Source of the DNA: Sciscionella sediminilitoris
Lineage (GTDB): Bacteria > Actinomycetota > Actinomycetes > Mycobacteriales > Pseudonocardiaceae
Assembly (NCBI RefSeq): GCF_000737195.2
Contig: NZ_JALM01000017.1
Location: 62,001-126,000 of the forward strand
Length of the DNA: 64,000 bases
Direction: 5' to 3'
The position numbers and the translations under genes were made by a program. A model generated the notes under the pieces. It was not told the DNA's origin. It saw only the letters and a program-made list of their open reading frames with translations, and did no database searches. This document shows positions 44,312 to 51,835 of this stretch, piece by piece. How positions within the stretch are numbered: position 1 is the stretch's first letter; every line of letters begins with the position of its first letter.

Positions 44312-44671
44312 ATGCCACGAGGCGATGAATCACTCGTTGTCGAAGCGTTCTGTGCGTGGCTCCGCGCTGACGGGTGGACAGTAACAACGGAGGCGGATTA
44401 CGTAGACGTTGTGGCCGAGCGCGGAGCGCAACGCCTATGCGCCGAAGCCAAAGGGAAAACGACCCAACCGGGCCTCGACGTGAATACTGCATACGGGCAG
44501 CTACTCAGCCGTCTTCCGGAGAGCGACGACCTTGCTACCCGCTACGCGATAGTCGTGCGTGACGAGCCGCGTTCGGTCCGCGCGGCGTTACGTGTGCCGA
44601 TACGTGTCCGCGACTTATTGCGCATCACGGTGTATGCGGTAGCCGAGGATGGCTCGGTTCGCATAGTCTGA
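44312..44671 (+). CDS. PD-(D/E)XK nuclease-like protein
   Basis: 119 residues from the ATG after AGAAGG. AFCAWLRADGWTVTTEADYVDVVAERGAQRLCAEAKGK shows the aspartate and E-x-K of a restriction-endonuclease-like core, and NTAYGQLLSRLPE supplies the next helix. Small proteins of this fold occur in phage cargo and defence loci. Target unknown; nuclease activity is inferred from the motif. Confidence 0.65.
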   Translation: MPRGDESLVVEAFCAWLRADGWTVTTEADYVDVVAERGAQRLCAEAKGKTTQPGLDVNTAYGQLLSRLPESDDLATRYAIVVRDEPRSVRAALRVPIRVRDLLRITVYAVAEDGSVRIV

Positions 44672-44851
44672 ACGGAACGTTAGGCCGTACGGGTGAACTC
44701 AGGGATAGCTGTAACAGGCTGACTCGATATGACGATGTCTCTGGCGACCGGAATATTCTGCCTGTCCGTTATCGCGTGTCCGTTGACTTCATTGGTGCTC
44801 TCGCCCGGTCAAAGATTTGATCTATTTGGCCGCCTTCTAGGGAGCTTATGC

Positions 44852-45517
44852 ATGTCTGTACCGATGATGTCCGCGCCGACACCAGTGCGCCAACGTGGTG
44901 TCGGTCTCGGCGTGACCGCGCTGGTGCTCGGCATCGTGTCGATTGCCTTGTGCTGGATCCCGATTCTCAATATTTTCTGCGGGATCATCACGGGGCTTAT
45001 TTCACTGGGGTTCGCAATCGCCGGTCTCTTCCGCTCGAATCTCCCGATGTCGATCATCGGCGGGGTGCTTGGCGTACTGGGATTGGTGTTCGCCTGTCTC
45101 GTGAATAACGCGGTGTTTGACCACTCCGCGGCGAACGGTTCTGCTCCATCGGCAACGCCGGAACCCACGAATGCCGCTCCCGTCGAAGCGCCAGTCACGA
45201 CGAAGCCTTCGGGGCACTTGACGACACTCGACGTGACAGCACCGTCCGGGGCTAAGTTGAATTGGAAGATTGCCGGTCGAATCGACGGTTCGCAGACCGA
45301 GGGGTCCGCTACCGTCGATTCTTCGGGCAAGTGGTCCATGACTTATAGCGCGGACACGAGTGTGACAGGATTCGCGACAGTCGATGTGTCTACCAAGACC
45401 GATTTCAATCGGCTAAGCAGCGTGCCGCATCTGGCCTGCTCGATCCGTCAAGGCAGCGTGGTCCTGAACAGCATGGACAACGCAGTCATGGCCCTGTGTA
45501 GCGCGAATCCCCACTGA
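44852..45517 (+). CDS. Membrane protein, DUF4190-like, with exported domain
   Basis: 221 residues from the ATG 7 nt after AGGGAG. Two tight membrane helices lie at about 20-75 (LGVTALVLGIVSIALCWIPILNIFCGIITGLISLGFAIAGLF and IIGGVLGVLGLVFACLV). A Pro/Thr linker and a beta-rich domain (HLTTLDVTAPSGAKLNWKIAGRIDGSQ) with two cysteines probably lie outside. As a prophage-expressed surface protein it could block superinfection (inference). Confidence 0.7.
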   Translation: MSVPMMSAPTPVRQRGVGLGVTALVLGIVSIALCWIPILNIFCGIITGLISLGFAIAGLFRSNLPMSIIGGVLGVLGLVFACLVNNAVFDHSAANGSAPSATPEPTNAAPVEAPVTTKPSGHLTTLDVTAPSGAKLNWKIAGRIDGSQTEGSATVDSSGKWSMTYSADTSVTGFATVDVSTKTDFNRLSSVPHLACSIRQGSVVLNSMDNAVMALCSANPH

Positions 45518-45533
45518 CACAAGGTCTCAGCTA

Positions 45534-47171
45534 CTAGTGCCGGTTTTCCCATGGCCAAGCCGCATCGCGTCCGGCTTCGAGCAGCGGGATAATGCGGAAT
45601 CCGGCGTCGGTGAGGCCGCCGAAAGTGTATCGGTTGGGGCCGTCGGCGGCGTGCCCGTACCGATATCCGGCAAGGTTCCATGTGTACAGCGGAACCCGGT
45701 TCGGGAGTAGTCCACCGATGCCGCCTTGCGCCGTTTGTTCGTCGGTGAGGATCACGACGCGGTCGTGCCCTTCGTAGTGGGCACGTACCGCTGCGGCGGT
45801 GTCCGTACCGGAGCCGATGAAGAATCCTTCGTCGCGCCACCGACGCAGTCCCGCCAGCACGGACTCGGCGCGACGCTGTGGGAACACGAGCGTGTTGTGC
45901 AAGCCGCGTCCACCGTACCCACGGAACCCGCCGAGTCCACCGGAGTACGACACCACGTCGCTTCGTTCGCAGTTAGCAGCGAGCGCGAGCCCGAAGAGAG
46001 TGGCGGCGTCCCAGCGTGCGAGGCTGCCGTCTCGACTGAACGCGTCGCGCATGCTGGCCGAGGTGTCCACGAGCACGAGGGTGCGGCCACTCAGGCGCGG
46101 AATGTTGCGCACCGAGTGACCAAGTGCTTGTTCTAGTGGCCATGCCCACCGAAGACTCGGCGCGGCGTTGAACGCGGACAGAAACCGTAGAGGAAACTGC
46201 CGACTCCGCGCTACCTGTTCCGGGTCGGCGAGCTTGGCCGCGATCGTGGCTGCCAGTTCGTCCGATATTCCGGCGCGGTCGAAGTTGCGGAGGTTGCGCA
46301 GCAGCGCCATGTATCCCATGGATGGGATGACGGCTTGCCATGATTGCGCGTCCATTGGGCCTTGTAGCCATCCGGCGAGCGCTTCCCATGTCATCCCGGC
46401 AGCGGAGAGCGTGCCGACCGCGTCGAGACCGGCGACGATGGCTCGCCGGTGTTCGGCCGGCGTCGCCATGAGCGCGCGCCGAGCGCCGAGCGTGCGCAGG
46501 CTCGCCGGAGGTTCACCATTCCCGTTGCCGTGCCGCTCGTCGAGGATGTGGCGGTAAAGGTCAGCCTGCCACGGTGCACTGTGGTCGGGGTGTGCCAGCT
46601 CGATCACGTCGGCCATACGGAAGTCGCGTGCTTCGCTGTCCCATTTCAAGTAGGCGCGCTCGTTGTAGAGCCGCTGTACCGCGTCGGCCACGCCGCGCTT
46701 GACCGGTTTCGGCAGGGCGCGCCCATACCGGGAGGTCCAGTAGCCGAGTAGTTCGCCGGGTTCGTCGGGGCGTTGGAGCACCGAGGCGATCACGCCCCGG
46801 TTGGTAACGGTGGCGTGCTCGGCGCTGTCACCAGCATGGAGCCGGGCGTGCACGTACTCGGCGGCACCGACGATCGCCGCCGTGCGCATGTTTGCTTCGC
46901 CGCGCAGCCACCCGAGCATGTTCGCTGTCCAGTCGGGGTACTCGATGGCGGCCTGGTGTACGAGTTCGGTGTACCGCTGGTCGCGATCCCCTGCGGTCTC
47001 GTAGAAGCTGGTTTCGCTGACCATATTGGTGACTGCGAGCAGAAACAGTGCCGAGCGGGCGTCGCGCGCGTATCCGTCGCCGCCTTCGTGGGTGCGACCG
47101 GTCGGGATGGTTTCGCTTCGGATGGGTCCGCGGCCTGCCGGCCGAGCGGTGGGGCTGTTGAGTTTCGCCAT
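45534..47171 (-). CDS. rsr: TROVE-domain Ro60-like RNA-binding protein
   Basis: 545 residues from the ATG 9 nt after GAGGG. The TROVE HEAT-repeat ring is at about 30-340 (GYARDARSALFLLAVTNMVSETSFYE, MGYMALLRNLRNFDRAG), then a vWA domain at 360-545 with an intact MIDAS: D369-x-S371-x-S373, T456 (SGTDT) and D477 (LTDEQ). Ro60/Rsr binds misfolded RNAs through its ring and Y RNA on its outer face. In bacteria it works with PNPase in RNA decay. A Y-RNA-like gene lies 71 bp upstream on the same strand. Confidence 0.9.
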   Translation of the reverse strand: MAKLNSPTARPAGRGPIRSETIPTGRTHEGGDGYARDARSALFLLAVTNMVSETSFYETAGDRDQRYTELVHQAAIEYPDWTANMLGWLRGEANMRTAAIVGAAEYVHARLHAGDSAEHATVTNRGVIASVLQRPDEPGELLGYWTSRYGRALPKPVKRGVADAVQRLYNERAYLKWDSEARDFRMADVIELAHPDHSAPWQADLYRHILDERHGNGNGEPPASLRTLGARRALMATPAEHRRAIVAGLDAVGTLSAAGMTWEALAGWLQGPMDAQSWQAVIPSMGYMALLRNLRNFDRAGISDELAATIAAKLADPEQVARSRQFPLRFLSAFNAAPSLRWAWPLEQALGHSVRNIPRLSGRTLVLVDTSASMRDAFSRDGSLARWDAATLFGLALAANCERSDVVSYSGGLGGFRGYGGRGLHNTLVFPQRRAESVLAGLRRWRDEGFFIGSGTDTAAAVRAHYEGHDRVVILTDEQTAQGGIGGLLPNRVPLYTWNLAGYRYGHAADGPNRYTFGGLTDAGFRIIPLLEAGRDAAWPWENRH

Positions 47172-47241
47172 TGGTTGTGTCCCTCGTAGTGTGGTGCGTG
47201 TCGAGGGCACACGTTTGCAGGGTCGCCCGAGATCGAAGGTC

Positions 47242-47340
47242 GGTAACGGTCAACAGTGCTCTTCCGTTGAGCTACGCCGCAAGCGCGGCGATCGGATTCG
47301 AACCGACAACCACTCACTTAACAGGTGAAGTAACCGTTCC
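47242..47340 (-). ncRNA. Permuted tRNA-like RNA, probable Y RNA (YrlA type)
   Basis: Read on the minus strand, 47340 to 47242. The outer 10-bp stem GGAACGGUUA / UGACCGUUACC has one bulged A. Then comes an anticodon-like arm UUCAC-CUGUUAA-GUGAG (GUU at 34-36, U33 present), a 5-nt variable loop, and T arm GUCGG-UUCGAAU-CCGAU. An acceptor-like hairpin CGCCGC-GCUU-GCGGCG follows, then UA (positions 8-9) and D arm GCUC-AACGGAA-GAGC. All tertiary-contact bases of a tRNA are present (U8, A14, G18-G19, A21, G53-UUC, A58), but the order is circularly permuted and the acceptor is closed by a tetraloop. Bacterial YrlA Y RNAs are known tRNA mimics encoded near rsr; identity here is inferred from structure and place. 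Confidence 0.85.
47323..47336 (-). repeat. 14-bp repeat, copy 1 (start of tRNA-like RNA)
   Basis: CGGTTACTTCACCT, exact match to 47419-47432. It covers the end of the outer stem and the 5' strand of the anticodon-like arm, so it could be a Ro-binding element. Confidence 0.8.
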
Positions 47341-47397
47341 CTGCGCACCGGGCGATCCAGTGCAAACTCTTGGGTGCCCCCGAGTTCATGAGCGCCT

Positions 47398-47434
47398 GGC
47401 GGTGTTTATCCAGTTGCAAGGTGAAGTAACCGCC
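47398..47434 (-). ncRNA. Second RNA hairpin with the same 14-bp element
   Basis: GGCGGU (47434-47429) pairs with ACCGCC (47403-47398), enclosing most of the second CGGTTACTTCACCT copy (47432-47419). The 60 bp between this and the tRNA-like RNA hold a further hairpin, AACUC...GAGUU with GGG/CCC inside. Probably part of the same transcript or a second Y-like RNA. Confidence 0.5.
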
Positions 47435-47500
47435 GGGCTTCGCACCGGGTGCGCCTTGCAGCGTAGGGCATCCCGGCACCGTGGGCCAAGGTCTTTTTCG

Positions 47501-48109
47501 TTACTGGTTTACCTCCTGCGCGATATGAAGCCGGGCAAGGTCTAGGCCGCTGTAGACCGTGTGGCACTTGCGGCAGCGGACCCCGGATGCGTCAGACAGC
47601 GGATAGACCTGTCCGTAGCAGTCGATCCGCATGCAGTCCCCGGCTGGCGGGTCGGGCGCGAGTCCAATGAGAGCGACAAGCCGTTTGCGGATCTCGTCGA
47701 GTTCGGCGGCGTATTCGTCGGCCCAAGGGCGAGCGAGGATCCACGAGTGGTGCCGTCGGAGGAAACCACATTCGCCGGTTACCGTGACTTGTTCGGGTTG
47801 TTTGGTGTCGCATTCGTAGGACACGAGCCGCGTCCAACTGGAGAGCGCGGCGAGTGCGCCGACGTGCCCGTCATCGTCAGCTTTGCTGCGCGCGTCGGTT
47901 TCCACGAGTACGTGGTCGCGCGCCGGGGAGCGGGGGCCGTATCCGGGTGCACCGCGCTCGTGTTCACCGCTGACGGGCACGGCCGACAGGGCGAGATAGC
48001 AGAACTCGATTTGCCGAAGGTCGCGCAACAAGGCGTTACCGCATCGGTCGCACAAGCAGGATGCGGGTGCCGCGTCACCGCCGCACCGGGGGCATACAAG
48101 TGTTGTCAT
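47501..48109 (-). CDS. Zinc-ribbon phage protein
   Basis: 202 residues. CPRCGGD...CLCDRCG at the N-terminus and CMRIDCYG...VRCRKCHTVYSG at the C-terminus form two zinc ribbons. The middle is mixed, with EYAAELDEIRKRLVALIG. Common in early regions of actinophages, function unknown. Its start overlaps the next gene upstream by 4 bp. Confidence 0.75.
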   Translation of the reverse strand: MTTLVCPRCGGDAAPASCLCDRCGNALLRDLRQIEFCYLALSAVPVSGEHERGAPGYGPRSPARDHVLVETDARSKADDDGHVGALAALSSWTRLVSYECDTKQPEQVTVTGECGFLRRHHSWILARPWADEYAAELDEIRKRLVALIGLAPDPPAGDCMRIDCYGQVYPLSDASGVRCRKCHTVYSGLDLARLHIAQEVNQ

Positions 48110-48270
48110 GCTTCACCTTTCGCGCGTTGCTGTTGTTCGATGCGGAGCACTTCGTGTCCTGTGTTGGCGCCGTGGTCGGCGGCCCACGTATCTCGCTGGT
48201 CCTCGTCACGGAAGGGCTGCACGGTTTCGCATTGCATGCAAAACGCGAGGTGCCACAGTCGCGGTTTCAT
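48106..48270 (-). CDS. Small phage protein with CxxC
   Basis: 54 residues. KPRLWHLAFCMQCETVQPFRDEDQRDTWAADHGANTGHEVLRIEQQ resembles short phage proteins with a CxxC and a late histidine (zinc site). It is coupled on both sides by 4-bp overlaps. Confidence 0.65.
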   Translation of the reverse strand: MKPRLWHLAFCMQCETVQPFRDEDQRDTWAADHGANTGHEVLRIEQQQRAKGEA

Positions 48271-48728
48271 TGGTGGGGCTCCACTGGGTAGACCGCGATG
48301 TGGCATCCCGGCGTTTCGCCGAGGTTGGCGAGTCGTTTCGTTGCGGCGAGTGCGATCACTTGCGCGTCGTCGCGCCAGGTTCCGGCGGAGCCGAGCGCGT
48401 CGAGGATGGCGCGTGTGAGCTTGTCGAGGTCGGGTCGTTTCACCGCGGGCGGTGTGAAGCGCTTCGGGGTCGCGGTGGGACGGCGCATCACGAAGGTGAG
48501 TTCGACGGCGACGCCGCGTGCGAGCATTGACGGGTGCTCGCGCAGGACGGCGGCGCGCACGTCGTCGCGCCAGGTTTTGACGTTGCTAGAGGATTCGACC
48601 ATGACCCCGTTTCCGACGTGGCGTTTGCTGCCTTGCGGTGCCGGGTGGCCGGGCACGAACACTTCGAGTACCGCGCGGCCGCATGTGCCGCTGTGAGTGC
48701 CGCTCCCCCGTACTCGGGTGTCATCCAT
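48267..48728 (-). CDS. rusA: RusA-family Holliday junction resolvase
   Basis: 153 residues. VFVPGHPAPQGSKR at the start and RPDLDKLTRAILDALGSAGTWRDDAQV give the catalytic acids D100, D102, D110 and D120/121. RusA dimers cut Holliday junctions, here likely to resolve branched replication or RecT-made recombination products. Confidence 0.9.
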   Translation of the reverse strand: MDDTRVRGSGTHSGTCGRAVLEVFVPGHPAPQGSKRHVGNGVMVESSSNVKTWRDDVRAAVLREHPSMLARGVAVELTFVMRRPTATPKRFTPPAVKRPDLDKLTRAILDALGSAGTWRDDAQVIALAATKRLANLGETPGCHIAVYPVEPHQ

Positions 48729-48942
48729 CGCGCTCGCCCCGTTCGCGTGCGAGCGGCGCGTTCGGCCGGGCAGAAGCGGTGGGTTTCGGTGCGGCGTCGC
48801 GGATTCGTTGCCAGTGAGCGGGGCTGCGGAGCGCGGCGCCGGTGAGGGTGTTGCGGCACGGCTCGCCGGGGGCCGCGTGGCAGCGTACGCATCGCACCTG
48901 TTCGGCTTCGGAAGCCATGAGAAAGGCGTCTGTGCTGTTCAT
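48721..48942 (-). CDS. Small phage zinc-finger protein
   Basis: 73 residues from MNSTDAF. VRCVRCHAAPGEPCRNTLTGAALRSPAHWQRIRDA has the C-x2-C...C...H spacing of the small zf family common in actinophages. Overlaps both neighbours by 4-8 bp. Confidence 0.75.
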   Translation of the reverse strand: MNSTDAFLMASEAEQVRCVRCHAAPGEPCRNTLTGAALRSPAHWQRIRDAAPKPTASARPNAPLARERGERDG

Positions 48943-49775
48943 CCGGTGTCCCGTTGTTCGTTTCGACAGGTTGCGCAGCAGGCGGACAGCCCGGTGTCGG
49001 GGTGGATTACCAGACCGCCAGGTGTGCCGTGTGGACATTCGTTGGCGGGGTCTGCTTGGGCGGCTTCGAGCTGGGCTGACCACTGTTTGCGCTGCTTAGT
49101 GTTCGTTTGGTCCCATTGCTGGGCGGCGCGGCGTGCGTCCGCGCACCGACCGCAGGGCGGCGGTTCGCGTTCGTGCCGATGCTGGTCGCACCGGTCGTCG
49201 GGGCGTGGTCCGAGCGAATGCTGTGGGGGTGGGGGGTTTTCGCGCGCGCGTTGACCCACGTAACTCCCCCTCCCTAAGTAACCACCCCCTTGGGATGGGA
49301 TGGGAGTGGGGCGATTCGGGTCCGACTCGGTTGGGGTGTCACTCCCCCAATCGGTAGACCGATCGCTACCCGAGAACTGTTCTCGCTGGCAGTAGGGGCA
49401 CGTTGGAACATGTTTCCCTTTTTCGATATGCCACCGGCGATGGTTTCCGATCGCTCCACCCGATGACTGGCGAGACCTCATCGCGGTCAATTCCGATCGG
49501 GTTGGGTTTCGCGGGGTTCCGTCCCCGTCGGCATCCCATTCGTGGAACAGGTATCCGCCCCTCGTTCGCTTCCACAACCCGCGATTGATCAACTCGCGCA
49601 CTGCGGTCTTGGGGTCGTCGCAGAAACGCGCGGGCATCTTGGCAGGCACGAAACCGTCGGTAAGGTTCCGTGCTGACCAAGACCCGGCGCGCACCCATAA
49701 CGCCACAACGCAGTCCGGTGCGTCGAACACCTTAGGGTGGTCGTAAAACGAGTCATCGACCTTGAACCACGGCAT
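48939..49775 (-). CDS. Phage replication-type protein
   Basis: 278 residues. The start PWFKVDDSFYDHPKVFDAPDCVVALWVRAGSWSARNLTDGFVPAKM is a common actinophage winged-helix-like domain of replication-initiator type. A central disordered part contains CPYC, and the end has CGRCADARRAAQQW and CCATCRNEQ zinc pairs. Exact role unknown. Confidence 0.65.
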   Translation of the reverse strand: MPWFKVDDSFYDHPKVFDAPDCVVALWVRAGSWSARNLTDGFVPAKMPARFCDDPKTAVRELINRGLWKRTRGGYLFHEWDADGDGTPRNPTRSELTAMRSRQSSGGAIGNHRRWHIEKGKHVPTCPYCQREQFSGSDRSTDWGSDTPTESDPNRPTPIPSQGGGYLGRGSYVGQRARENPPPPQHSLGPRPDDRCDQHRHEREPPPCGRCADARRAAQQWDQTNTKQRKQWSAQLEAAQADPANECPHGTPGGLVIHPDTGLSACCATCRNEQRDTG

Positions 49776-49815
49776 CGCCTAGTTGCTCCTCCGTTCTCAG
49801 CGGCACTCGGTCGTG

Positions 49816-50040
49816 CTAACGTCCGCCGTTGGCTGCCAGCCCGAGTTGTTCACGGATGCGACCGACCGTGTAGGTGGACCAGCCGGTGTGTTCGGCCAGT
49901 TCGACGTCATCGAATCCGGCCGCGTGAAGTTCACGCACTAGCAGCTGATGGTCCTGTGGGTCGAGCGCTTCGCCGACCAGCTCACCGGCCAGCGCGGCGC
50001 GCAGGCGCCGCGCGCGCATGCTCTTGGTTTGTCCGGTCAT
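49816..50040 (-). CDS. Small helix-turn-helix protein
   Basis: 74 residues. Basic start, then HQLLVRELHAAGFDDVELAEHTGWSTYTVGRIREQLGL, a clear HTH. Probably a regulator of the early operon. Confidence 0.65.
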   Translation of the reverse strand: MTGQTKSMRARRLRAALAGELVGEALDPQDHQLLVRELHAAGFDDVELAEHTGWSTYTVGRIREQLGLAANGGR

Positions 50041-50046
50041 GCCTGT

Positions 50047-50895
50047 TCACCGGTGAGCGTCCTCCGCTTCGGGCGTGGTGCCGTACATGACGGGTGCTTC
50101 GATACGCAGCGCGTCACGAACGCCGTCCACGATTGTTTCGAACGCTTGCCGCCTCGCCTCGTCCGGGCGCAGCAGCTTGTATCCGATCCGCAAGCCGCCG
50201 TCACGGATCCGGTAGCGCAGCCGCGCGATGAGCTGTTGCGGTTCGGCGCCGACGAATGGGCGAAGCTCGATCGCGAAGCGTTCGGGCACTTCGATGTTGC
50301 CTTTGCCGCCTGCCTTCGCGGTGGTCTCTTCGCTGTAGGTCAAGGCCACGTCGCCGGATTCCAACCGGGTCGAGCGATTGAACTCGGCTTTGCTGTGCGC
50401 TTTGAACGTCATCGCGATCATGTGCATGGTCGCCGCGTCCGGGTTGCGAATGGTGTGCGCGGTGTCTTCGATGTGCTCGGCGAACCATTCCTGATCGCCG
50501 AGTGAACCGTCACTGTTGGTCCACAGTTGCCAGTCCGGATCCGGTTGCAGCGCGAGACGTGCGGTGTGGTCTCGCCATCCGGGGGTGCTGCCGCCGTGGT
50601 CGTTGAATACGGCGCTGACGGTGCCGACCCGTTCGTGTGCCCATATGGTTGTTTCCGGTGCGCCTAGCCGATTGACGTAGGTGAGGAAGCTCGGCAGGTC
50701 GTGCAGCACCGCGCCCCCACGGGCGCGTTGGGGTGCGGGCATGAATTGTTCGAGGTGCCGCACTTCCATGTGCCGGGTATCGTCGAGCGCTCGCAGGTAC
50801 AAGGGCCGGGCCGGGTCGATCGCGCGTGGTTCCGCGTCAGCGTCGGCGGCGTCGATGGCGTTGCGGCCGATGAGGTCGATTGCCTCGGCGGTCAT
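50047..50895 (-). CDS. DUF2303 phage protein
   Basis: 282 residues from the ATG after GGAAGGAAAGGAA. VRHLEQFMPAPQRARGGAVLHDLPSFLTYVNRL and TVSAVFNDHGGSTPGWRDHTARLAL, with EWFAEHIEDT, match DUF2303, a family of phage early regions near RecT/exonuclease genes. Function unknown, suspected in recombination. Confidence 0.85.
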   Translation of the reverse strand: MTAEAIDLIGRNAIDAADADAEPRAIDPARPLYLRALDDTRHMEVRHLEQFMPAPQRARGGAVLHDLPSFLTYVNRLGAPETTIWAHERVGTVSAVFNDHGGSTPGWRDHTARLALQPDPDWQLWTNSDGSLGDQEWFAEHIEDTAHTIRNPDAATMHMIAMTFKAHSKAEFNRSTRLESGDVALTYSEETTAKAGGKGNIEVPERFAIELRPFVGAEPQQLIARLRYRIRDGGLRIGYKLLRPDEARRQAFETIVDGVRDALRIEAPVMYGTTPEAEDAHR

Positions 50896-50897
50896 GT

Positions 50898-51233
50898 TCA
50901 CAGTTCCTTTCCTTCCCAGTCGAAGAGTCCTGTCTGTGTTGGGTGTTCGCGTAGGAGTTCGCCGCCTTCGGTGGCGAACCACATGTCGCCGCGCCTGCTG
51001 AACTTCGGAAGCGTGGACTTGATCTCGTCGGTGACCACGACCATAGTTTCCAAGTTGCCGTCGGGTTTGATGCTGATCGTGTAGGTCAGCTTGCCGGGTT
51101 TGCCGGTTTCCATGACGGCGGAGACGAGCTCGTGTAGTGCCTCGTCGAGTTCGGCTGCGCTGCGTCCTTTGTTGTGGTTCGCGAGAAACCACACGTATGC
51201 ACCGTTTCCACTGCTACTGTCGTTGCTGCCCAA
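50898..51233 (-). CDS. Conserved phage protein with TTG start
   Basis: 111 residues. The only good start is TTG, 8 nt after AAGGAG. RSAAELDEALHELVSAVMETGKPGKLTYTISIKPDGNLETMVVVTDEIKSTLPKF...MWFATEGGELLREHPTQTGLF is a known pattern beside DUF2303 genes. Function unknown. Confidence 0.75.
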   Translation of the reverse strand: MGSNDSSSGNGAYVWFLANHNKGRSAAELDEALHELVSAVMETGKPGKLTYTISIKPDGNLETMVVVTDEIKSTLPKFSRRGDMWFATEGGELLREHPTQTGLFDWEGKEL

Positions 51234-51268
51234 TGGTTTCGCTCCTTCCGTCGCGCTTGGTCGTCATG

Positions 51269-51420
51269 CCACGCCACGCCTGCCCTGCCGCGCCATGCCA
51301 AGCTGTGCCACGCCATGCCATGCCACGCCACGCCTGCCCTGCCGCGCCATGCCAAGCTGTGCCACGCCATGCCATGCCATGCCATGCCTGCCCTGCCGCG
51401 CCATGCCTGCCGTGCCATGC
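51269..51420. repeat. 54-bp tandem repeat built of GCCAT/GCCAC pentamers
   Basis: Units begin at 51269, 51323 and 51377. The first two are essentially identical and the third is diverged. Each unit is itself made of GCCAY and GCCTG steps. It fills the 188 bp gap between two leftward genes. The frame across it (AWHGMAWHSLAW...) is a shadow. Confidence 0.85.
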
Positions 51421-51421
51421 G

Positions 51422-51835
51422 CTATGCCGCGCTCATCTCGCGCAACACGAGCTGCGTGAATTCCTCGAACGCCTCATAGCGTCGCTTCAGCTGCCGCCAC
51501 TCGCGCTCCATGTCGCGTAACACCAACTCGCGCGTGAACTGGTTCTCCGCGATCTCCCCGGACGGCTGATACGCCCAGCCCTGCTGATCCCGCACGGCCT
51601 GAAACGCCCGCACCTGATTCGGGGCGCTGCCCGCATCGCGATACACGATCCGCGCCGTGCGGATCAGCTCGTGCGCCTGCTCGCGCCGATACTTCTCGGC
51701 GGCCGCCGCATCGTCCCACTCGAACCGGTTGTGCAACGGGTGCCCCGGATCGCGTGCTTCGCTGAGTACCAGCTCCGGTGTTAGCCGCTGGTGGCGGTCA
51801 TAGATTCCTTGTAGTTCCTCGCGCAAGCTGGTCAT
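51422..51835 (-). CDS. Phage hypothetical, helical
   Basis: 137 residues from the ATG overlapping the previous stop (ATGA). TSLREELQGIYDRHQRLTPELVLSEARDPGHPLHNRFEWDDAAAAEKYRREQAHELIRTARIVY, then a charged helical tail. The 'LTPxxVLxEA' start is widespread in phage early regions next to RecT. Function unknown. Confidence 0.75.
   Translation of the reverse strand: MTSLREELQGIYDRHQRLTPELVLSEARDPGHPLHNRFEWDDAAAAEKYRREQAHELIRTARIVYRDAGSAPNQVRAFQAVRDQQGWAYQPSGEIAENQFTRELVLRDMEREWRQLKRRYEAFEEFTQLVLREMSAA

Noticed and set aside
47242-47340. An ordinary tRNA-Asn on the minus strand
   Set aside because: The T arm and acceptor come before the D arm and the acceptor strands are joined by a tetraloop, so there are no normal 5' and 3' ends.
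51086-51418. Minus-strand protein rich in AWHGM repeats
   Set aside because: It is the translation of the pentamer repeat and overlaps a well-supported gene in another frame.
51269-51420. CRISPR array
   Set aside because: Repeats are contiguous, without unique spacers, and no cas genes are present.
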